From JALYIM01 sp040003205 (GTDB lineage Bacteria; Acidobacteriota; Terriglobia; Terriglobales; Acidobacteriaceae), in NCBI GenBank assembly GCA_040003205.1, contig JBDUDA010000100.1, positions 1 through 10,423 on the forward strand: a DNA stretch of 10,423 nt, given 5' to 3'. Shown here one piece after another: positions 6,418 through 10,423 of this stretch; positions within the stretch are counted from its first letter, which is position 1, and each line of letters opens with the position of its first letter. Position numbers and translations under genes: made by a program. A model generated the notes under the pieces. It ran no database searches. It was given only the letters and a program-made list of their open reading frames with translations, and was not told the origin of the DNA.

Positions 6418-6645
6418 TTATTTGGAATTTCCAGTCACTGGCTTAGAATCGGCCGGCATCGTCGCATGCATTCCATTGATCAGGACGTCAGTGCACTTGT
6501 CCAGTTTATCGTTCTTCACTTTCAACTGCTCTTCCAACGCGGCAATTTGGTTACGATCTCTTCCTCCAGAGGTGGCGTACTGCACCGAAATCCCCGTAAT
6601 GGACCCAAAAACAAAGACTAAGATGTATATCCACATTTGTTTCAT
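6418..6645 (-). CDS. Small membrane-anchored coiled-coil protein, unknown function
   Basis: The protein has 75 residues. Residues 4-22 ('MWIYILVFVFGSITGISVQ') form one membrane helix that starts almost at the N-terminus. Then come a basic/Gly linker (26-31) and an amphipathic stretch 'IAALEEQLKVKNDKLDK' (34-50) with leucines spaced for a short coiled coil. A single cysteine (C51) and a hydrophilic tail follow. It looks like a bitopic protein anchored by its N-terminus with a short oligomerising segment, probably outside the cytoplasm. I do not recognise a family. Expression is credible: the gene has GGAGG 7 bases before ATG 6645 and a good promoter. It is convergent to the FecR-like gene, with 51 bases between stop codons. 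Confidence 0.72.
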   Translation of the reverse strand: MKQMWIYILVFVFGSITGISVQYATSGGRDRNQIAALEEQLKVKNDKLDKCTDVLINGMHATMPADSKPVTGNSK

Positions 6646-6652
6646 GGTTTAT

Positions 6653-6657
6653 CCTCC
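6653..6657 (-). promoter_or_regulatory. Shine-Dalgarno of the small membrane protein
   Basis: GGAGG on the minus strand (within GGGGAGG) lies 7 bases upstream of ATG 6645. It is the best evidence that this short frame is a real gene. Confidence 0.75.
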
Positions 6658-6672
6658 CCGAAGCTGACTACG

Positions 6673-6701
6673 TTTATAGAGGTTCTAATGGTGGTTGTCG
6701 A
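6673..6701 (-). promoter_or_regulatory. Putative sigma-70 promoter of the small membrane protein
   Basis: Read on the minus strand: -35 TCGACA (6701-6696, 5 of 6 consensus), a 17-base spacer, and -10 TATAAA (6678-6673, 5 of 6). Predicted transcription starts near 6666, giving a leader of about 20 bases that just contains the GGAGG ribosome binding site. The spacing is ideal, but no experiment supports it. Confidence 0.55.
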
Positions 6702-6804
6702 TGCACCCGGCTGAGAAGTCTTTATATTGATGGCATGACAAAGTGTTTTTTTGAAAACGATTCTGTGTCGCCAGGCAGGTCACTGTATGGAAGGGAGCAG
6801 GAGG

Positions 6805-7119
6805 ATGGATTCACAATTTATATTGCTGTGGGAGTTCCAGGTTTCCGCAGGCAAAAGGCTATCCTTCGAGCGGTTTTACGGTTCCGAGGGAGGATGGGCA
6901 CAGCTGTTCCGTAGCAGCAAAGGTTTTAACCGCACAGAGCTGGTGCGAGATGTGACCCGTCCGGGCCGCTACATGACTCTGGACTTTTGGGCATCGCAGC
7001 ATGATTACGAAGTTTTTCGCCGAGACAACCTTGCGGCTTACGAATCGCTCGACGTTGAATGTGAAGAATTGACCGATAGCGAGATTGCACTAGGCAGCTT
7101 TTGTCAGGTCATCGGATAA
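6805..7119 (+). CDS. Antibiotic-biosynthesis-monooxygenase-fold (ABM, dimeric alpha-beta barrel) protein
   Basis: The protein has 104 residues from ATG 6805. 'FILLWEFQV' (strand 1), 'FERFYGSEGGWAQLFRSSKGFNRTELVRD' (helix and strand) and 'YMTLDFWASQHDYEVFRR' are characteristic of the small ferredoxin-like ABM/Dabb proteins (PF03992-like). They form dimers and include cofactorless oxygenases, haem-degrading enzymes and many uncharacterised members. No specific substrate can be deduced. ATG 6805 has AAGGGAG 7 bases upstream; in-frame ATG 6787 and ATG 6751 are alternative starts, but the extra residues are basic and unlike the fold. It is followed after 38 bases by thpR on the same strand and may be the first gene of that run. 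The 159-base gap before it holds the opposite-strand promoter; I saw no convincing promoter for this gene. Confidence 0.78.
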   Translation: MDSQFILLWEFQVSAGKRLSFERFYGSEGGWAQLFRSSKGFNRTELVRDVTRPGRYMTLDFWASQHDYEVFRRDNLAAYESLDVECEELTDSEIALGSFCQVIG

Positions 7120-7157
7120 CCGGTCCCTAACGCCAAGTTTAGAAACAACCTGAGCAG

Positions 7158-7760
7158 ATGCGTCTATTTGTCGCCCTCGACATTGACCCAATCATTCGCG
7201 AACGCGTTCAGCATTTCGTGGACGAGGTTCGTGACTCCGCTCCTCATGCGCGCTGGATCCCGGTCGAATCGCTGCATGTGACGCTGAAGTTCATCGGTGA
7301 AGTGGCACCGCAAAAGAGCGACGAGATAAGAGCTACACTGGCCGCAACTGAAGAGTTGGACGTCATTCCAGGGGCAATCGAATTAACGTTGCGCGGATTC
7401 GGTTTCTTCCCGAACGCAAGATCGGCACGCGTTTTCTGGGCTGGGGTTGAGCCCGCGGACAAATTGGCGAGCCTGGCTCGCGCCCTGGATGAACAGCTCG
7501 CACAGATAGGTATCCGAAGTGAGCAGCATCCTTTTCGTCCGCACCTCACACTGGCGAGGGGCGCAGGAGATTCGGGTGGAGTCAGCAAAACCCGAGAGAC
7601 AACTGCCCATTCACGATTTGGGATCTTGCAGGAGAAACTGGCAGGCATGCCTACCCCTGAATTTGGTACCATTACGGCCCGTGAGTTCTTTCTCTACGAG
7701 AGTCAACTCTTACCGGGCGGCCCCCGCTATTCGAAAATCGGCCGCTTCGGATTGAAGTAG
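7158..7760 (+). CDS. thpR: RNA 2',3'-cyclic phosphodiesterase (2H family, LigT-like)
   Basis: The protein has 200 residues and starts 'MRLFVALDID', the typical N-terminus of the family (usual length 180-200). The two catalytic H-x-T-x motifs of 2H phosphoesterases are intact: 'HVTLKFIGE' (H40, T42) and 'HPFRPHLTLAR' (H129, T131). The C-terminal 'EFFLYESQLLPGGPRYSKIGRF' is also conserved. The enzyme opens terminal 2',3'-cyclic phosphates of RNA to 2'-phosphomonoesters and was first found as a 2'-5' tRNA half ligase in vitro; the physiological role is unclear. It is cytoplasmic. ATG 7158 has only a weak ribosome binding site. It sits 38 bases after the ABM gene and 15 bases before plsY, so co-transcription is likely. 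Confidence 0.93.
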   Translation: MRLFVALDIDPIIRERVQHFVDEVRDSAPHARWIPVESLHVTLKFIGEVAPQKSDEIRATLAATEELDVIPGAIELTLRGFGFFPNARSARVFWAGVEPADKLASLARALDEQLAQIGIRSEQHPFRPHLTLARGAGDSGGVSKTRETTAHSRFGILQEKLAGMPTPEFGTITAREFFLYESQLLPGGPRYSKIGRFGLK

Positions 7761-7775
7761 CTGATCACGACCTTC

Positions 7776-8381
7776 GTGTCCGCAATCTTACTTACCGCGA
7801 TCTGGAGCTACTTTCTCGGATCCATCCCCTTTGGCTACATTCTCGTCCGCCTCTTTCGCGGAGAGGACGTTCGCGAGAGCGGAAGCGGGAACGTCGGAGC
7901 TACCAACGTGGCTCGCTCTTCACCGCTGCTTGGTCTCGCCACGCTCGTCCTCGATGCAATAAAAGGACTCTTCGCCGTGCTGTTCACTCGTGCAGTTTTT
8001 CCCGCGGACAGGAGTCTGCTGATCGTTGCGGCACTATTCGCCATCCTCGGGCATGTTTTTTCTGTGTGGCTGCGATTTCGCGGGGGCAAAGGCGTTGCCA
8101 CCGGATTGGGATCTTTTGCGCTACTTGCGCCACGGGGGATGCTGGTCATGATCGGCGTCTTCGCGCTCGTGACCCTGATTACGCGACGTGTCTCCCTCGG
8201 ATCCATCACAGCGGTCGCTTTACTGCCTGTTCTGGCATGGTGGTTAGACGGATATCGCAGCGAGCCTCTAAGTCTCGTGATCATGGCGGCTGCTTCAATT
8301 GTGATCATTGTCCGGCACAGCAAAAATCTACGACGCCTGCTCAACGGAAGCGAGCCCCGTGTTTCATTCGGACGCAAGTGA
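7776..8381 (+). CDS. plsY: Acyl-phosphate:glycerol-3-phosphate acyltransferase
   Basis: This is a multi-pass membrane enzyme of 201 residues that transfers an acyl group from acyl-phosphate to position 1 of sn-glycerol 3-phosphate, the first step of phospholipid synthesis. The three PlsY motifs are visible: 'SGSGNVGATN' (35-44), 'RGGKGVATGLG' (102-112) and 'RHSKNLRRLLNGSE' (180-193). The third has Ser where many homologues have Arg (R-H-R-x-N), a mild variant. Hydrophobic stretches near 4-25, 50-70, 80-98, 115-136 and 142-180 agree with the usual five-to-seven-helix topology. GTG 7776 gives the normal N-terminus ending in 'FLGSIPFG'; its ribosome binding site is weak, suggesting coupling to thpR, whose stop lies 15 bases upstream. 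The next gene, gpsA, supplies its substrate. Confidence 0.95.
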   Translation: MSAILLTAIWSYFLGSIPFGYILVRLFRGEDVRESGSGNVGATNVARSSPLLGLATLVLDAIKGLFAVLFTRAVFPADRSLLIVAALFAILGHVFSVWLRFRGGKGVATGLGSFALLAPRGMLVMIGVFALVTLITRRVSLGSITAVALLPVLAWWLDGYRSEPLSLVIMAAASIVIIVRHSKNLRRLLNGSEPRVSFGRK

Positions 8382-8422
8382 ATCGGAAAGTACGTCAGAT
8401 TACGCGATGATCGGGAAGACAC

Positions 8423-9442
8423 ATGAGTAAGATCGCCATCGTCGGGGCAGGGGCGTGGGGAACGGCCTTATCCATTGTCCTGGGACGCAAGGGACCTCAC
8501 GAAGTGAAGCTGTGGGCGCACGAGCCAGAGGTTTTGGAATCCATCGCTTCGCGGCGTGTTAATGAGATGTTTCTACCGCAGTGCCCCATTCCAGAATCGG
8601 TATCGGCAAGCGGGAATCTGAGCCGCGTCTTACAGGAAGCGGAAATCGTTGTCAGCGCGATGCCCTCGCAACACTGCCGAACTCTGTTCCGCGAAATGTC
8701 GCCATTTCTAAAAGCAGAAATGAAGTTTGTGAGCGCCACCAAAGGGTTGGAAGAGTCTTCCCTGCTGCGGATGACTGAGGTGATCGCGTCTACGGTACGA
8801 GAAGTTTCCGGATTCGAGCCTCGCGTTGGCGCTCTCAGCGGCCCCTCCTTTGCGGTTGAAGTAGCGCGCGGAGACCCCACTGCGATCACCATCGCGTCCA
8901 ACGACGAAGAATTAGGCGACTCCGTGCAGCGCGAATTCAGCGATCCGCGTTTTCGCATTTACACCAACGACGATGTAATTGGCGTCGAACTCGGAGGCGC
9001 ACTCAAGAACATTATTGCGATATCCGCAGGAATTTGCGACGGCCTCCGGCTTGGGCACAATTCAGTAGCGGCTTTGATCACCCGTGGACTTGCCGAGATC
9101 ACGCGACTCTCCGTAGCTTGTGGCGGACGCCCGGAAACCATGGCCGGTCTTGCCGGGCTCGGAGATTTGGTGCTCACCTGCACGGGAGGACTCTCCCGCA
9201 ACCGCAGCGTTGGAGTGGAGCTTGGTCGCGGGCGAAAACTTCCGGAGATCATTGCTGGAATGCACGGCATGGTAGCCGAGGGTGTGTTTTCGACCCGCGC
9301 CGCCACCGGACTCGCACGAACTCGCGGTGTCGAAATGCCGATCGCGGAGCAAATGCACGCTCTTCTTTACGAGCATAAGTCGCCTGCCGACGCCATCCAT
9401 TCGCTGATGACCCGGACTGCCAAGCGCGAAACCCGTTCCTAG
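8423..9442 (+). CDS. gpsA: NAD(P)-dependent glycerol-3-phosphate dehydrogenase
   Basis: The protein has 339 residues, the normal family length. It reduces dihydroxyacetone phosphate to sn-glycerol 3-phosphate in the cytoplasm, for phospholipid synthesis. Visible features are the Rossmann motif 'GAGAWG' (8-13), 'SATKGLE' (K107), 'LSGPSFAVEVA' (138-148), the catalytic lysine in 'ELGGALKNIIAISAGI' (K195), 'GLAGLGDLVLTCTGGLSRNR' (242-261, with D248 and R259-N260) and the C-terminal 'EGVFSTRA'. All expected active-site residues are intact. ATG 8423 follows the plsY stop by 41 bases, with GGGAAGA as a weak ribosome binding site. The plsY-gpsA pairing makes and uses the same metabolite and recurs in many bacteria. 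No hairpin terminator is seen after it. Confidence 0.97.
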   Translation: MSKIAIVGAGAWGTALSIVLGRKGPHEVKLWAHEPEVLESIASRRVNEMFLPQCPIPESVSASGNLSRVLQEAEIVVSAMPSQHCRTLFREMSPFLKAEMKFVSATKGLEESSLLRMTEVIASTVREVSGFEPRVGALSGPSFAVEVARGDPTAITIASNDEELGDSVQREFSDPRFRIYTNDDVIGVELGGALKNIIAISAGICDGLRLGHNSVAALITRGLAEITRLSVACGGRPETMAGLAGLGDLVLTCTGGLSRNRSVGVELGRGRKLPEIIAGMHGMVAEGVFSTRAATGLARTRGVEMPIAEQMHALLYEHKSPADAIHSLMTRTAKRETRS

Positions 9443-9589
9443 AAGTCCCCTGCCAAGTCCGTTTTCTTCCCCTGGCGCTCTTGCGCGGTACTTTCGTAAT
9501 CGATCTGTCTGGCTATCTTGGCTGTCCTTCCTTCACCGCAAAGTAAAATTGTGGCAGGCTCTGAATACGGTTCGCACCACAAAACTGTC

Positions 9590-9593
9590 AGGA
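9590..9593 (+). promoter_or_regulatory. Shine-Dalgarno supporting the TTG start at 9599
   Basis: AGGA lies 5 bases before TTG 9599. The upstream in-frame starts TTG 9518 and GTG 9551 have no such site, and the codons between 9518 and 9599 have a low third-position GC share (about 40% by hand count), more like non-coding DNA. Confidence 0.4.
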
Positions 9594-9598
9594 CAACT

Positions 9599-10402
9599 TT
9601 GCCATCAAAATCTCTACTACCGTCGCGAGTACCCATTCTGTATGTCATCCTCGGAGTGCTCGTCCTGATCAGCGTCGTCCCGGTTTATTTCTATTCGGCA
9701 CGAATCGAAGTCATCAATCGCGAGCGCCTGATCACCAACGAACGACTTCTCCAGAACACGGTAACCCGCTCGCTGGCTGACGACATTTCGCAGCATCAGG
9801 AATCTCTGCGCATGATGCTGGCAAATTTGTCTTCTGCGCTTCAGGTGGCCAGCGGCGGAGACATCACCTCTGAGCATGTGGAGGCTCCCGAGCTACGCGC
9901 ACTGCTCGAAAACTTTGTTTCATCTTCGGAAGACTTAGCCTACGCAACCTTGTTGAACTCTGAGGCCAAAGGAATCTCGGCGGGCCGCATCGCCCCCGAC
10001 GCATTTTTGCAACGCGAATTGGAAAGTGCTTATACTGCCGCGCGCGAAGGCCGAGCGTACAACGGACAAGCGTTAGAAGTTGGCAACGGCAAAGCTCAAC
10101 GGACAGTCATGCTGGTCAGCACACCTGTGATGTATGGCGGGCGGTTCCTGGGAATGATCGGGTCCGTGGTTGACCTGCAATTTTTGATCCGCCGTCTTCA
10201 GGAAGTGAACCGTGGCGGACTCACGCCCTACGTTGTTGACGGCCGCGGCCGCTTAGTTGCCGGGGCGACCACCGACTATGCAACCGGTCAGGATCTGACC
10301 AATCAAGAAATTGTGCGCAATTGGACACCAAAAGAAATCAAGTTCATAACAATCTGCAATTCCAGTTTGATTGTTCTTGTTCTTTTCTTCAATCCATTTT
10401 AA
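9599..10402 (+). CDS. Membrane sensor with extracellular Cache-like domain, 3' end probably chimeric or truncated
   Basis: The protein has 267 residues from TTG 9599 (a start at 9518 would add 27). Residues about 11-34 ('VPILYVILGVLVLISVVPVY') form a membrane helix, followed by a juxtamembrane helix and an extracytoplasmic region. The latter resembles a double-Cache sensor: 'LAYATLLNSEAKGISAG', 'VMLVSTPVMYGGRFLGMIGSVVDLQFLIRRL', 'PYVVDGRGRLVAGA' and 'YATGQDLTNQEIVRNW'. Such domains normally continue into a second membrane helix, HAMP and an output module (kinase, phosphatase or cyclase). Here the frame stops soon after 'IVRNW', in an AT-rich tail that encodes an unrelated hydrophobic end. The output domain is therefore missing and the real 3' part is probably lost at an assembly junction near 10323. 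The ligand and output are unknown. It lies 156 bases after gpsA (to 9599) and is probably a separate unit. Confidence 0.7.
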   Translation: MPSKSLLPSRVPILYVILGVLVLISVVPVYFYSARIEVINRERLITNERLLQNTVTRSLADDISQHQESLRMMLANLSSALQVASGGDITSEHVEAPELRALLENFVSSSEDLAYATLLNSEAKGISAGRIAPDAFLQRELESAYTAAREGRAYNGQALEVGNGKAQRTVMLVSTPVMYGGRFLGMIGSVVDLQFLIRRLQEVNRGGLTPYVVDGRGRLVAGATTDYATGQDLTNQEIVRNWTPKEIKFITICNSSLIVLVLFFNPF

Positions 10403-10423
10403 AGCAATTTTCAAAGCAGAATC
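10324..10423. other. AT-rich tail at the window end, possible chimeric or foreign sequence
   Basis: By hand count the last 100 bases contain 31 G+C, while the 100 bases at 10221-10320 contain 59. The change coincides with the point where the Cache-domain protein stops resembling its family. Everything else in the window is of even composition. A contig-end misassembly is the simplest reading; a true insertion boundary cannot be excluded. Confidence 0.5.

Noticed and set aside
7835..8422. 195-codon open frame on the minus strand
   Set aside because: It is antisense to plsY, whose three motifs are clear; the frame is a codon-bias shadow rich in Arg, Ser and Thr.

Overview
The window looks like chromosomal DNA of an acidobacterium, probably class Terriglobia (subdivision 1). 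The basis is a fused degenerate-kinase/TonB protein, a secreted phosphodiesterase with the 'SAKHGQ' motif, an acidobacterial-style FecR protein, a GC content by eye in the mid-50s, and frequent GTG/TTG starts. No lineage marker (rRNA, ribosomal protein) is present, so this placement is inference. There is no transposase, integrase, CRISPR array, tRNA or rRNA.

Left part (1-3250): a 5'-truncated gene for a membrane protein with a cytoplasmic pseudokinase, one transmembrane helix and a periplasmic TonB-type C-terminal domain, followed by a likely terminator. Next comes a secreted alkaline-phosphatase-superfamily phosphodiesterase with a strong ribosome binding site and a textbook terminator. Both proteins lack residues normally needed for catalysis.

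Middle (3250-6650): two genes on the minus strand, a YkgJ-type cysteine-cluster protein and a small CsbD-like stress protein with its own terminator. Divergent from csbD is a polysaccharide-deacetylase-like protein. It is followed by a hairpin-rich intergenic stretch and a secreted FecR-domain protein. Convergent to that is a tiny membrane-anchored coiled-coil protein with a good promoter.

Right part (6800-10423): a plus-strand run of closely spaced genes: an antibiotic-biosynthesis-monooxygenase-fold protein, thpR (RNA 2',3'-cyclic phosphodiesterase), plsY and gpsA. GpsA makes sn-glycerol 3-phosphate and PlsY acylates it, so these two perform successive steps at the start of phospholipid synthesis. 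After a 156-base gap comes a membrane sensor with a Cache-type extracellular domain. Its coding sequence ends abruptly in a 31% GC tail that looks like an assembly chimera at the contig end.

The gene functions are mostly housekeeping or envelope related. I did not find a convincing new multi-gene system. The best leads are the pseudokinase-TonB fusion, the substituted metal ligand in the phosphodiesterase, the divergent deacetylase-like protein, and the anomalous right end.
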